A DNA stretch of 64,000 nt, taken from contig DIEX01000031.1 of the NCBI GenBank assembly GCA_002418835.1, forward strand, positions 300,058 through 364,057, written 5' to 3'. Made by a program: the position numbers and the translations under genes. Source of the DNA: Spirochaetia bacterium UBA5763 (lineage in GTDB: Bacteria > Spirochaetota > UBA4802 > UBA5550). The notes beneath the pieces are model-generated. The model searched no databases. It had not been told where the DNA came from and saw only the letters and a program-made list of their open reading frames with translations. This document shows positions 15,149 through 23,932 of this stretch, in pieces (the first letter of the stretch is position 1; each line of letters begins with the position of its first letter).

Positions 15149-16930
15149 ATGGATAATGTAACATTAACAATAAATGATATAAAAGTAACTGTGGAGAAAG
15201 GGGCCACAATACTTGATGCAGCAAAAAAGGTTGGTGTGCGTATACCTACACTCTGTCATCATGAAGACCTCTGTGTGGCGGGTAATTGCCGCGTTTGTGT
15301 TGTTGAACAGAAAGGCGCCAGGGCTCTACAGGCTTCATGCGCGGTTCCGGCAGCAGAAGGGATGCAGATTTATACTAATACCAAAAAGGTAAGGGAAGCG
15401 AGAAAAACAATAATAGAACTTCTTCTTTCCGAGCATGCAGGTGAATGTACATCATGCTACAGGAGCGGAAACTGCGAGCTTCAGGCCATCGCACAGGAGT
15501 ATCTTGCTGATGGAGATGCTTTTATAGATGTAGCGGATATGACTGAAATCGATATATCTTCACCGGCTATAGTGAAGGATGACAGCAAATGTATAAAGTG
15601 TACAAGATGCGTGCGTACCTGTGCTGAACTGCAGGGTGTATCGGCTCTCTGGGCAATAAACAAAGGTAATCATACAAAGATATCCACTTTCATGAGTAAA
15701 CCTATGCACTATGTTGTGTGTACAAACTGCGGTCAGTGTATAAACAGGTGCCCTACAGGCGCTCTTACTGAAAGAAATTATATTCAGGATGTATGGAGTG
15801 CCATCGATGACCCTGAAGTACATGTTGTTGTGCAGACAGCTCCGGCAGTGAGAGTCGGTCTTGGTGAAGCACTCGGTATGGAACCTGGCAGGGTTGTAAC
15901 AGGAAAGATGGCGGCTGCACTCCGCAAGCTGGGTTTTGATTCTGTTCTTGATACAGATTTTTCGGCAGACCTCACAATAATGGAGGAGGGGACAGAACTG
16001 CTGGTGCGCCTTAAAGAAGCTCTTGCTGAGAAGAAAAACGTAGCACTGCCGATGATGACTTCATGCTCACCCGGATGGATAAAGTTTATTGAGCATCAAT
16101 ATCCGGAACTCCTTGATAATCTCTCCACCTGTAAATCACCTCAACAGATGTTCGGAGCACTTGCAAAAACATACTATGCGAAGAAGAAAGGGGTTGATCC
16201 TTCAAAGATGATTTCTGTATCAATAATGCCATGTACAGCAAAGAAGTTCGAAGCTGCAAGGCCTGAAATGAACAGCAGCGGCTTCCAGGATGTGGATTAT
16301 GTTCTTACCACAAGGGAGTTGGGGCACATGATACGTCAGGCAGGTATTGATTTCGAAAATCTTCAGGATGAAAAATTTGATACAATCATGGGCGAGTCAA
16401 CAGGCGCTGCAGTTATATTCGGTGCAACGGGCGGAGTTATGGAAGCGGCTCTCCGTACTGCTTATGAAATAGTTACAGGCCGTGAAGTGCCTTTCGCAAA
16501 TCTTAATATCGAACCTGTGCGGGGCATGGATGGAATTAAAAGTGCTGCTGTTAAAATAGAAAAAGTGAAACCTGAGTGGAGTTTTCTTGAAGGGGCTGAA
16601 CTGAAGGTTGCGATAGCACACGGCCTTGTCAATGCGGATAAACTGATGAAAGAGATTGAGGCAGGAAAGTCTCCGTATCATTTCATAGAAATCATGGCTT
16701 GCCCTGGCGGGTGCATCGGAGGAGGCGGCCAGCCTATACCCACATCTCCGGAAATAAGGAAAAAACGGGCTGAAGCTATATATGTGGCTGACAGTGAACT
16801 TCCTATAAGGAAATCGCATGAAAATCCTGAAATACAGATGATTTATAAGGATTTTCTGCATGAACCACTGGGGCATCATTCACATGAGCTTCTTCATACT
16901 CACTATACACCAAGGAGAAATGTTAAATAA
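15149..16930 (+). CDS. hydA: [FeFe]-hydrogenase catalytic subunit with fused small-subunit domain
   Basis: A 593-residue cytoplasmic enzyme. Domains in order: 2Fe-2S ferredoxin (C36, C47, C50, C64), His-Cys 4Fe-4S site (H96, C100, C103, C109), two 4Fe-4S motifs (C148-C158 and C191-C201), H-cluster domain from about 210, and a C-terminal small-subunit domain (IQMIYKDFL, then HSHELLHTHY). H-cluster motifs are TSCSPGW near 304, MPCTAKKFE near 360 and MACPGGCIGGGG near 517. The first motif has Ser where the exported paralogue has Cys. The ATG at 15149 follows CAGGGAGAAATAATT. With NuoE- and NuoF-like partners it should couple H2 to NAD(H), probably with ferredoxin. Confidence 0.95.
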   Translation: MDNVTLTINDIKVTVEKGATILDAAKKVGVRIPTLCHHEDLCVAGNCRVCVVEQKGARALQASCAVPAAEGMQIYTNTKKVREARKTIIELLLSEHAGECTSCYRSGNCELQAIAQEYLADGDAFIDVADMTEIDISSPAIVKDDSKCIKCTRCVRTCAELQGVSALWAINKGNHTKISTFMSKPMHYVVCTNCGQCINRCPTGALTERNYIQDVWSAIDDPEVHVVVQTAPAVRVGLGEALGMEPGRVVTGKMAAALRKLGFDSVLDTDFSADLTIMEEGTELLVRLKEALAEKKNVALPMMTSCSPGWIKFIEHQYPELLDNLSTCKSPQQMFGALAKTYYAKKKGVDPSKMISVSIMPCTAKKFEAARPEMNSSGFQDVDYVLTTRELGHMIRQAGIDFENLQDEKFDTIMGESTGAAVIFGATGGVMEAALRTAYEIVTGREVPFANLNIEPVRGMDGIKSAAVKIEKVKPEWSFLEGAELKVAIAHGLVNADKLMKEIEAGKSPYHFIEIMACPGGCIGGGGQPIPTSPEIRKKRAEAIYVADSELPIRKSHENPEIQMIYKDFLHEPLGHHSHELLHTHYTPRRNVK

Positions 16931-16965
16931 ATTTGAAAGTATAATTACTTTAAGACAAATTACAT

Positions 16966-17010
16966 GGGGTACAGGCATTATGTCAGAAATGCCTGTTAAC
17001 CCCTCTTTTT
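16966..17010 (+). terminator. Rho-independent terminator of the NAD-linked hydrogenase operon
   Basis: GGGGTACAGGCATT (16966-16979) pairs with AATGCCTGTTAACCCC (16988-17003) and a CTTTTT tract follows. It is very similar in sequence to the orphan terminator at 12737-12777 upstream of the same operon. Confidence 0.8.
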
Positions 17011-17018
17011 AAAATTAT

Positions 17019-17567
17019 ATGATAAATAATAAACCAAACATTTATGTCATAGGATACGGAAACAGGAACAGGCAGGATGACTGTCTGGGTCCAGAACTGG
17101 CTGCTATGTTGAAGAAGGGTAGTATCAGTGGTGTAACAGCAGTTGAAAAGCATCAGCTTTCAATTGATGATGCTTATGATATAGCCATGTTTAAACCTGA
17201 TGTAGTCATTTTTATTGACGCATCAATAAATGGAGAGGAGCCATTCTCCATCTATCCGGTATATGCGCATAATAAAATTAATTTTTCAATTCCATTATTC
17301 TCACCTGAGATGTTGTTGTTCATATGCTCTGATTTTTTTGATACAGATGTTAAAGGATATATGGTAGGTATAAGGGGATACGAATGGGGGTTTAACTCTG
17401 AAATATCTCCAGGTGCGGTGAAGAATCTCGATATGACATTCAATTCATTGCAGGATATTTTTAATATCATTCTTATAAATACATATAAATTTAGTTTTTC
17501 AGAGGAAGCAGATGGATGTAAAATCAGTACTGATTATAGGTATAGGGAATATAGGTCGGATGGATGA
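17019..17567 (+). CDS. Hydrogenase maturation protease homologue (HycI/HyaD family), divergent
   Basis: A 182-residue protein of the peptidase M52 fold. It has VIGYGNRNRQDDCLGPELA at the N-terminus (the position of the GxGNxxxxDDGxG motif), VVIFIDASING in the middle and a SPEMLLFICSDFF segment. Classical enzymes trim the C-terminus of [NiFe]-hydrogenase large subunits. The conserved histidine usually seen shortly before the SPxxLL segment is not evident here. The start has no clear ribosome site and lies just after the terminator. The end overlaps the next gene by 56 bases in another frame. Its client here is unknown. Confidence 0.75.
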   Translation: MINNKPNIYVIGYGNRNRQDDCLGPELAAMLKKGSISGVTAVEKHQLSIDDAYDIAMFKPDVVIFIDASINGEEPFSIYPVYAHNKINFSIPLFSPEMLLFICSDFFDTDVKGYMVGIRGYEWGFNSEISPGAVKNLDMTFNSLQDIFNIILINTYKFSFSEEADGCKISTDYRYREYRSDG

Positions 17568-17973
17568 TGGAGCAGGGGTTCATGTAGTAAAAAGAATTAT
17601 CAGTTCAGATAAGCCTGTTCCTGATGATGTGGATATTATTGATGCAGGTTGTGCTATTTATGATGTTCTTCCTGTCATGATGGGAAGAAGGAAAGTAATA
17701 ATTGTTGACGCACTCAATGTTGATGATATCCCCGGGAGTATTTACAGGGTGCCTGCTGAAGATTTCAGGGATGGATACTGGAATCTCCTCAGCAGAAGTC
17801 CGGAACTGAGGGAGATAATTTTTCAACTGCATGCAGTATCAGGGGATGTTGAAGTTGAGTTTGTAGGAATCGTCCCTGAAGATGTTTCAGGATGTTCTTT
17901 AGAACTTACAGAGAGAGTCAGGGACAGTTTGGAAAAGGCTGTTGATGTAACGCTTGCCGCTGCGGTTTGCTGA
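17512..17973 (+). CDS. Hydrogenase maturation protease (HycI/HupD family)
   Basis: A 153-residue protein with LIIGIGNIGRMDDGAGVHVV at the N-terminus, VIIVDALNVDD for the second metal-binding acid, and QLHAVSG for the histidine. These fit the nickel-dependent endopeptidases that finish [NiFe]-hydrogenase large subunits. AGAGGAAGCAG precedes the ATG. It follows a second, more divergent homologue. No [NiFe]-hydrogenase is in the window; all hydrogenases seen here are [FeFe] enzymes, which need no such protease. Either the client is elsewhere or the pair has a different substrate. Confidence 0.85.
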   Translation: MDVKSVLIIGIGNIGRMDDGAGVHVVKRIISSDKPVPDDVDIIDAGCAIYDVLPVMMGRRKVIIVDALNVDDIPGSIYRVPAEDFRDGYWNLLSRSPELREIIFQLHAVSGDVEVEFVGIVPEDVSGCSLELTERVRDSLEKAVDVTLAAAVC

Positions 17974-17987
17974 TAAACTGTAAGCGT

Positions 17988-18239
17988 CTATTTAGGCTTA
18001 GTCAAGGCGCTTTTTACTGTAACATGAGGGACTGCGCCGAGTTTCCCTGTAAGTGAACCTATGCTGTCGGTATCAGCATCAACAATGAGGGATATGACGC
18101 TGACATCTTTTTCCCTGTATGGTACGCCCATACGGCCGAGTATTATTTCAGCGTGTTCACTGAGTATTTCATTTATTCTTGCTGCTGAAGAGCGGTTATC
18201 GATTACTATGCCGATTACTCCGAGGCGTTTATCTGACAT
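17988..18239 (-). CDS. TM1266-type iron-only hydrogenase system regulator
   Basis: An 83-residue ACT-like protein. The start MSDKRLGVIGIVIDNRSS is chosen because GGAGCATATCAGA precedes that ATG; longer frames add only a poorly supported hydrophobic leader. The ILSEHAEIILGRMGVPY and VSVISLIVDADTDSIGSL segments match the small family I know as TM1266, which is regularly linked to [FeFe]-hydrogenase and its HydEFG maturases and is thought to be regulatory. It is convergent with the maturation protease gene, 14 bases apart. Confidence 0.85.
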   Translation of the reverse strand: MSDKRLGVIGIVIDNRSSAARINEILSEHAEIILGRMGVPYREKDVSVISLIVDADTDSIGSLTGKLGAVPHVTVKSALTKPK

Positions 18240-18425
18240 TCTGATATGCTCCATTGAGATCAGGATTATAAGTTTAATAAAAAACAATAAATTTATAAAA
18301 AAGGTAATAATGTCAATACAATAAATCAATACGTAATTGATAAAACTAAACTGTAAACCAGTTTATAGCTGTTCTGTGTCCTGATTACAAGGCTTCGGCT
18401 GAGTGCAAGGGGTGCGACTTGGTAT

Positions 18426-18458
18426 AACGCCTGTTCTGCGCCCGGACAGGCGTTTTTT
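18426..18458 (+). terminator. Rho-independent terminator in front of the LysE-family gene
   Basis: AACGCCTGT (18426-18434) and ACAGGCGTT (18446-18454) form a perfect 9-bp stem around an 11-base loop and run into a T6 tract. No complete plus-strand gene ends just upstream, so it may terminate a short leader RNA beginning near 18330, with read-through controlling the exporter. Confidence 0.75.
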
Positions 18459-18488
18459 ATTTCATTTAAAAAGTATTGGAAGTGGGTT

Positions 18489-19115
18489 ATGAATTTTATA
18501 AATTATGAAGTTTCTTTTCTACTGCAGTCAGTCTTGATTACAATTCCGGGGTTACTAACACCCGGCCCGGTTATGGCGATAACAATCGAACGGGGAACGC
18601 GTTCTCCGCATGCCGGGGCATTTGTCACGGCTGGTCATTTTATTGTGGAATTGCCGTTTGTAGTACTTCTTTATTTCGGACTCGGGAGGTTTGCTAAAGA
18701 ACCTGCTGTGCGCTTTATTCTTGGATTTACCGGGGGGATTTTTCTGATTTATCTCGCGTGGAAGACTTTCAGGAACCGACGGATGGTTTCGGCTCCAGGT
18801 TCAAAAATCGCCTCTTCAGCGTTTACTGCCGGTATGGTTATGACGCTGGCAAATCCCTTTCTTCTTTTATGGTGGGGGACGGTGGGGAGTTCTCTACTAA
18901 TCCGCAGTATGGAATTCGGTCCTATGGTGACTATTCTTTTTTATGTGCTGCATATATCCATGAACTTTATCTGGCTATATCTTCTCTCTTTTCTCAGCTA
19001 TAAAGGATATACTATTCTTGGGAGCGGATACAGATTTGCTGTTGCGATTATATGCGGAGTGCTGCTTTCAGGTTTTGGTATTTATTTTGTAGTTACGGCT
19101 TTTAGAATAGCATAA
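18489..19115 (+). CDS. LysE/RhtB family exporter
   Basis: A 208-residue inner-membrane protein with about six hydrophobic helices. The family signature near residue 18 (PGLLTPGPVMAITIERG, then AGAFVTAGHFIVELP) is characteristic of LysE-type amino-acid or metabolite exporters. The segment MTLANPFLLLWWGTVG in the middle is also typical. AAGTGGGTT is a weak ribosome site. The TonB-dependent receptor starts 33 bases after the stop, so cotranscription is possible. The substrate is not predictable; LysE relatives also include metal exporters. Confidence 0.85.
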   Translation: MNFINYEVSFLLQSVLITIPGLLTPGPVMAITIERGTRSPHAGAFVTAGHFIVELPFVVLLYFGLGRFAKEPAVRFILGFTGGIFLIYLAWKTFRNRRMVSAPGSKIASSAFTAGMVMTLANPFLLLWWGTVGSSLLIRSMEFGPMVTILFYVLHISMNFIWLYLLSFLSYKGYTILGSGYRFAVAIICGVLLSGFGIYFVVTAFRIA

Positions 19116-19148
19116 CAGATAAAAATATTTTTAATTTATGAGGAAGAT

Positions 19149-21191
19149 ATGAAAATAAAACCGGTTTCTTTAATAGCTGTTATAATATGTTTAATCTTAA
19201 TAACATGCAGCGTGTGGGCTCAAAATGCAACAGATTCTGCTTACATCACTGATGAGATCATAATCAGTGCGGACGGTTACGGTAAACCGCTCACATCAAC
19301 CACAGGCGGGATAGGAATACTGACTTCAGATTCTATAATGAAAACCGGCCCTGTAAGCGTAAGTGATGCACTTCAGGGTGTAACAGGAGTTTATAAAAGC
19401 TCAGACTCGGGGTGGGGATCAGAGATCAGTATTCGCGGTACAGGACGTGATAAAGTTATTATGCTTATAGACGGCAGCAGGATGAATACATCAACAGATA
19501 TCGGGGCACAGTTCGGGACTTTGAATCCTGCATCTGTTATGAGGATTGAAATACTGAAGGGGCCGATTTCATCTCTGTACGGATCAGGTTCAATCGGCGG
19601 AGTTGTAAACATTTATACACGCACAGGGGAATTTTTGGAAGAAGCAGGTTTTAAAAGCGGGATTAATGTTTCTTATGAAGATAATACATCCGGAAGGAAT
19701 GTCTACGGATTCACATCTTATAATACTGAGAGATTTTACCTCTTCGGCAGCGGAAGTTATAGAAATCATGATAATTACAGTGATGGTGATGGAGATGAAG
19801 TAGATAACAGCGGATTCAATGATGCAGAGGGAGTTGTTAATATGGGATTAAAACCTGCCCCGGGTCATACTATTGAATTACGCAGTCAGTATTATGAAGG
19901 GTGGGATATCGGTATCCCCGGTGCCCGGGATTCAGTACCGCTTACTGCTTCAGAGGCTGAGTATAAAAGGATGAGGAGAGCGCTGGGTTCATTAGACTAT
20001 AAGCTGATCCCCGGAAGTTCTGTATTGGTTGATTCCAGACTTCATGTTTACTGGATGTATATTAAAAGGGAAGTGTGTATAAAAAATTCACCTCTGAAAA
20101 TTGAACCTGAATCAGACAACAGGACTACAGGTGCACAATGGACTAATACTTTTATATGGGAAAACAACAGACTTGTTGCTGGTGTTGATTCATGGCTGCG
20201 GACAATCAGTACAGACAGAACAAAAACAAATATAAATACAGGTGTTCTTGTGACTGATGATACTCCTGTACCTGATGCTTATTATCTTTCATCAGGGATT
20301 TTTGCCGAGGATGATATAAAGATTGCTGATTTGACTTTTAATTTCGGAGGAAGGTTTGATGGAATTTTTACCGGAAATGAGAAAGTCTATAAATCTGAAT
20401 ATCCTGTTTCAACAGTTGTTATATGGGAGGAAAAGGGGGTCCGTGACTATTCATGGAATGGCCACGCAGGGGTAAATTATCAGTTTTTTAAAGGATTCTC
20501 AACAGCGATACTTGCTGCAAGCGGTTACAGGGCAGCATCACTTGAGGAACGGTATAAATATATCGCTCTTGGAGGGGGAGTTGAGAAATGGGGTGACCCT
20601 GAACTGAAGCCTGAACGGTCATGGTTCTTTGAGTATTCACTGCATTATAAAAACAGCCTGTTTAAAGGTAATGCGTCAGCATATCTGAATCAGCTCAAGG
20701 ATCTTATAGCCGAAGAGCAGTTATCATCAACAGAATACAGGCTACGGAATATTGACAGGGCGCGTATATGGGGATATGAATACGATATAGCAATTATGCC
20801 CGCGGACTGGATTGAAGTTTATAATAATCTGTCTTATATAAGGGGGAGAGATACAAAGGATAAAGAGGATCTTCCGTCAATCGCACCGCTGCGTGTGGTG
20901 ACAGGGGTGAAGGTTAAAGCACCTTCCGGAATTTCTGCTTTCACTGATGGAACCTGGACATCTGCGCAGAAGAGGGTTCCGGATAATATGGAGGAATCGG
21001 AAAGCTGGTTAAGAATAGATGCAGGTGCTGATGTAAAATTCAATACTTCAGGATTTGAAAATAAAATATATATTGTATGCACCAATATTTTTGATGAGAG
21101 GTATTACGATTATCTTTCTGTTTCCAAAACAGGCTATGTATTTAATGAACCCGGAAGAACAGTAAAGTGCGGGTATTCTGTTCTTTTCTAA
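19149..21191 (+). CDS. TonB-dependent outer-membrane receptor (BtuB/colicin I receptor-like)
   Basis: A 680-residue protein with a signal peptide (about residues 1-24, ending SVWAQ). A TonB-box-like DEIIISA precedes the plug domain, which has VSDALQGVTGVYK, ISIRGTGRDKVIMLIDGSR and EILKGPISSLYGSGSIGGVV. The beta-barrel follows and ends in an aromatic residue (GYSVLF). Such receptors import cobalamin, siderophores or metal chelates using energy from TonB-ExbB-ExbD, which are encoded downstream. No cobalamin riboswitch precedes it, which argues mildly against B12 as substrate. AGGAAGAT precedes the start. Confidence 0.92.
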   Translation: MKIKPVSLIAVIICLILITCSVWAQNATDSAYITDEIIISADGYGKPLTSTTGGIGILTSDSIMKTGPVSVSDALQGVTGVYKSSDSGWGSEISIRGTGRDKVIMLIDGSRMNTSTDIGAQFGTLNPASVMRIEILKGPISSLYGSGSIGGVVNIYTRTGEFLEEAGFKSGINVSYEDNTSGRNVYGFTSYNTERFYLFGSGSYRNHDNYSDGDGDEVDNSGFNDAEGVVNMGLKPAPGHTIELRSQYYEGWDIGIPGARDSVPLTASEAEYKRMRRALGSLDYKLIPGSSVLVDSRLHVYWMYIKREVCIKNSPLKIEPESDNRTTGAQWTNTFIWENNRLVAGVDSWLRTISTDRTKTNINTGVLVTDDTPVPDAYYLSSGIFAEDDIKIADLTFNFGGRFDGIFTGNEKVYKSEYPVSTVVIWEEKGVRDYSWNGHAGVNYQFFKGFSTAILAASGYRAASLEERYKYIALGGGVEKWGDPELKPERSWFFEYSLHYKNSLFKGNASAYLNQLKDLIAEEQLSSTEYRLRNIDRARIWGYEYDIAIMPADWIEVYNNLSYIRGRDTKDKEDLPSIAPLRVVTGVKVKAPSGISAFTDGTWTSAQKRVPDNMEESESWLRIDAGADVKFNTSGFENKIYIVCTNIFDERYYDYLSVSKTGYVFNEPGRTVKCGYSVLF

Positions 21192-21220
21192 TATCTAATT
21201 AACTAATGAATTTATCATAC

Positions 21221-21260
21221 TTCCAGCTTTTGCTCCATCAAAAGGGAGCAATTACTGGAA
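21221..21260. terminator. Two-part hairpin between convergent genes
   Basis: TTCCAG and CTGGAA enclose TTGCTCC and GGAGCAA around an 8-base loop, between the receptor stop and the end of the histidine-rich gene. A likely shared terminator structure. Confidence 0.55.
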
Positions 21261-21285
21261 TGGCCGAAAACCTGGAGTTCCTGTC

Positions 21286-21546
21286 TTAATGGCTGTGCTC
21301 ATGTTTCTCATTTTCATGAGCAGGATGTACATGTTCATGCGCTCCGTGATCCCCATCGTGAGTATGAGTATGAGTTTTATCGCTCACATCATGTGAGTGA
21401 GGATGTTTATGCTCATGCTCGTGTTCATGTTCGTGTTCGTGGATATGAGCATGGGTATGCTTTTTCCCGTCGTGTTCATGTTCGTGTTCATGCTGATGTG
21501 TATGTTTGTGATCATGCAGATGTTTATGTTCGTGGTCCCCTTTCAT
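21286..21546 (-). CDS. Histidine-rich metal-binding protein
   Basis: An 86-residue protein with 34 histidines, mostly as alternating HxHx runs with Glu, Thr and Asp. It has no signal peptide. An excellent ribosome site (AGGAGGATGAAAA) shows that it is really translated. Composition resembles the Hpn/HypB-type nickel stores and the His-rich stretches of zinc and nickel transporters. It is divergent from the second TonB receptor and surrounded by TonB and NikK/NikL-like genes. A cytoplasmic buffer or store for nickel, cobalt or zinc is the best inference. Confidence 0.82.
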   Translation of the reverse strand: MKGDHEHKHLHDHKHTHQHEHEHEHDGKKHTHAHIHEHEHEHEHEHKHPHSHDVSDKTHTHTHDGDHGAHEHVHPAHENEKHEHSH

Positions 21547-21890
21547 TTTTCATCCTCCTGAACTTGAAGTTATTCATAATAAGTTTATTCAATATTATAA
21601 TGTGGTGCAGAGAATAAAGCAAGTTACATCTTAAAATATTTTTTATGGTTATGTAGAAAGAATATAATATAACGTCAGATATTAAACAGAAATTATTAAA
21701 GTTTTGGTGTGAGTAAGTACTTATAAAAATGATATAAATGCGTTAACCTGATATTAATAATACAATATGGCACCATTTTAGAAAATAAACTATTTTTGTG
21801 TTATTTTTTAGAAATTTTTATGTATTGAACTTGACTTGTAATATAAAATTAAAAATCGTAACACTAAAAATTGAGGAGGCGATTTTTAAA
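21547..21890. other. 344-bp divergent control region of the metal-uptake locus
   Basis: An A/T-rich region between the histidine-rich gene and the second TonB receptor. GTGTTAT at 21798-21804 and GTAACAC at 21858-21864 are the two halves of a deltaproteobacterial NikR-type motif, but 53 bases apart instead of 13-14. TTGAAC and TTGACT boxes occur near 21825-21836. A TAAGTACTTA palindrome lies near 21713. No gene is seen. Confidence 0.45.
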
Positions 21891-23909
21891 ATGAGGAAGT
21901 TGTTTTTAATTTATGCAATGATTATCATTCCATTTTCTCTCCTTTCAGCACAGGATTCCGGTTCGAAAACTGCTGAAAATGAGAAAAAAAGTGCTTATTC
22001 AGAAGAAAATAAGCAGAGTGATGAAGTTGTAGTACGGGGTGAAGCATTTAATGTTAATAAGTCTGCGTTTACAGTAAATACTGTGGGTTCAGATGAGATT
22101 AAGAAAAAGAAGATCAGTAAATCTGCTGAAGTAGTTCTTGAAGTCCCTGGTGTTGAAGTTAAAAATTACAACCAGGGTGGTGTATCAAATGCAATAAGTA
22201 TGCGAGGTTTTACAACCGGTTTCCATTCAGGGGATACTGCTGCATACCTGGACGGGATGTCTCTTAATGAATTTTACGGATCATCAGGCGGTCAGTCAAA
22301 TCCGAATGTAATTGTTCCACTTGAAATTGATAAAGTTCAGGTTTTTAAAGGGCCTTCGTCTGTTCTATACGGGAACTATGCTAAAAGTGGAGCTGTAGTT
22401 TACAATACGAAGCAGAGAGGGGAATATACAGATATTCTCACAACATACGGTTCAAATAAAACAATAGATCTGCAGGGTGCAACTGGCCACAGAATGTCAG
22501 AATCTCTTTGGAATAATACATCATTCCAGGTTTTTAAAACTGACGGCCATACTGCTAACTCTGATGAATTATATGGAACCGCTGCAACATCATTCACATT
22601 AGACATCAGTAAAGATCTTGAAGTTAATGCTGCATTCAGAGGGCACCGGGATGTATGGAATATAGCCGGTTACATGACAAAGGCTGAGTATGATTCAGTA
22701 GATAAGTATGATTTTTACAATGGTAAAAATGACGGCGGTGACAGGGGTTTCTATTCTGCAAAGGGATCAGTAAAATATCAGGCAGGTAACTCTTTAAAGA
22801 TTGAGTTGGATACTTACAGGTTCAAGTCGGATTTTACAAGATTTTATTCATCAAGTTCTGCATCTCAACAGACTGAAACTATAAGGGATGTTGAGAAGAC
22901 AGGTGGAGTGTTTAAAGCTATCTATAAAAATGATTTTATAACATTAACCACTGGCGCGGATTTTACAAGAGATGAAGCTGAAGCTTTAAAGTATAATACA
23001 CTCATCAGGGTAAGACAGGGGAGCGCTACAGGTGATGAAGATTCACAACTGGACAATTACGGAATATTTGCTGAAGCTGTGATTGATGTTCACCCCTTAT
23101 TCAGGCCTGTAATTGGTGCAAGATATGACATGTTTATTGGAGAATACACCAATAACCTTACACCTGCAAAGAGTGGAGATTTCGGCGCAACAGATTTTGA
23201 TCATATCAGTCCAAAGATCGGGTTTACTTCTGAAATTGTTGAAGAAATGATTCAGCTTAGAGGCAGTGTCTCAAACGGATTTGTTCTGCCGAATCAGGTG
23301 CTATATTCAGAGGATAAGCAGAAGGAATCGGAAATATGGCAATACGATGCAGGCATTGTTATAAGCCGTAAGTGGCTCATGATTGATCTTGGAGGATTTG
23401 TACTTACAACGACAAATGAGCTGAAAGAAGATCCTGTGGGCTCAGGCGAATATAAAACATCAGGAAAAACAAGACGCACAGGATTCGAATCAGCGGCAAA
23501 AATTAAACCGGTATCATGGCTTGAAGTATCAGGTAAGTTTTCATGGATCGACTCGGAGATACTGGAAAATCCGAATGACGCTCTCGTATCAAAATCAATC
23601 AGCGGTATACCCCGGACATCCGGCAATATCGGGTTCATAGCTACGTCTCCTATCGGTGTAGGTTGTAAAGCCCGGTGGTCACATACAGGCAAATACTATT
23701 TGAATGATACAAATCAGGATGAATACTCAGGTTTCAATCTTCTTGATGCAGGTGTTTTTTATACCTTCGGAGATAATGGTAAAGAAGGTGAACTTGCTTT
23801 TGATGTTAAAAATGTTTTTGATAAGGAGTATGCTTCATCTGCAAGCAGTTCATCATGGGCAGTTGGGCCGCCGAGAACATACTGGATTTCATACAGCATG
23901 AAGTGGTAA
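21891..23909 (+). CDS. TonB-dependent outer-membrane receptor, putative metal uptake
   Basis: A 672-residue protein with a signal peptide (ends LLSAQ). DEVVVRGEAF acts as TonB box, followed by a plug (EVVLEVPGVEVK, ISMRGFTTGF, VFKGPSSVLYGNYAKSGAV) and a barrel ending YWISYSMKW. The start at 21891 follows GAGGAGGCGATTTTTAAA; a longer frame upstream has no ribosome site. It is the first gene of a run with a DUF4198 protein, a NikL-like protein and ExbB-ExbD-TonB. The layout points to import of nickel or cobalt, probably as a chelate, across the outer membrane. Confidence 0.92.
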   Translation: MRKLFLIYAMIIIPFSLLSAQDSGSKTAENEKKSAYSEENKQSDEVVVRGEAFNVNKSAFTVNTVGSDEIKKKKISKSAEVVLEVPGVEVKNYNQGGVSNAISMRGFTTGFHSGDTAAYLDGMSLNEFYGSSGGQSNPNVIVPLEIDKVQVFKGPSSVLYGNYAKSGAVVYNTKQRGEYTDILTTYGSNKTIDLQGATGHRMSESLWNNTSFQVFKTDGHTANSDELYGTAATSFTLDISKDLEVNAAFRGHRDVWNIAGYMTKAEYDSVDKYDFYNGKNDGGDRGFYSAKGSVKYQAGNSLKIELDTYRFKSDFTRFYSSSSASQQTETIRDVEKTGGVFKAIYKNDFITLTTGADFTRDEAEALKYNTLIRVRQGSATGDEDSQLDNYGIFAEAVIDVHPLFRPVIGARYDMFIGEYTNNLTPAKSGDFGATDFDHISPKIGFTSEIVEEMIQLRGSVSNGFVLPNQVLYSEDKQKESEIWQYDAGIVISRKWLMIDLGGFVLTTTNELKEDPVGSGEYKTSGKTRRTGFESAAKIKPVSWLEVSGKFSWIDSEILENPNDALVSKSISGIPRTSGNIGFIATSPIGVGCKARWSHTGKYYLNDTNQDEYSGFNLLDAGVFYTFGDNGKEGELAFDVKNVFDKEYASSASSSSWAVGPPRTYWISYSMKW

Positions 23910-23932
23910 TTAATAATTTTAAGGAGATTAAT

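Noticed and set aside
21393..21617. Plus-strand reading frame opposite the histidine-rich gene
   Set aside because: It is the antisense of the His codon repeats (rich in Arg, Val, His), has no ribosome site, and the minus-strand frame has an excellent one.
21798..21864. NikR operator before the second TonB receptor
   Set aside because: The half-sites GTGTTAT and GTAACAC are present, but 53 bases apart instead of 13-14, so it is only noted in the region entry.
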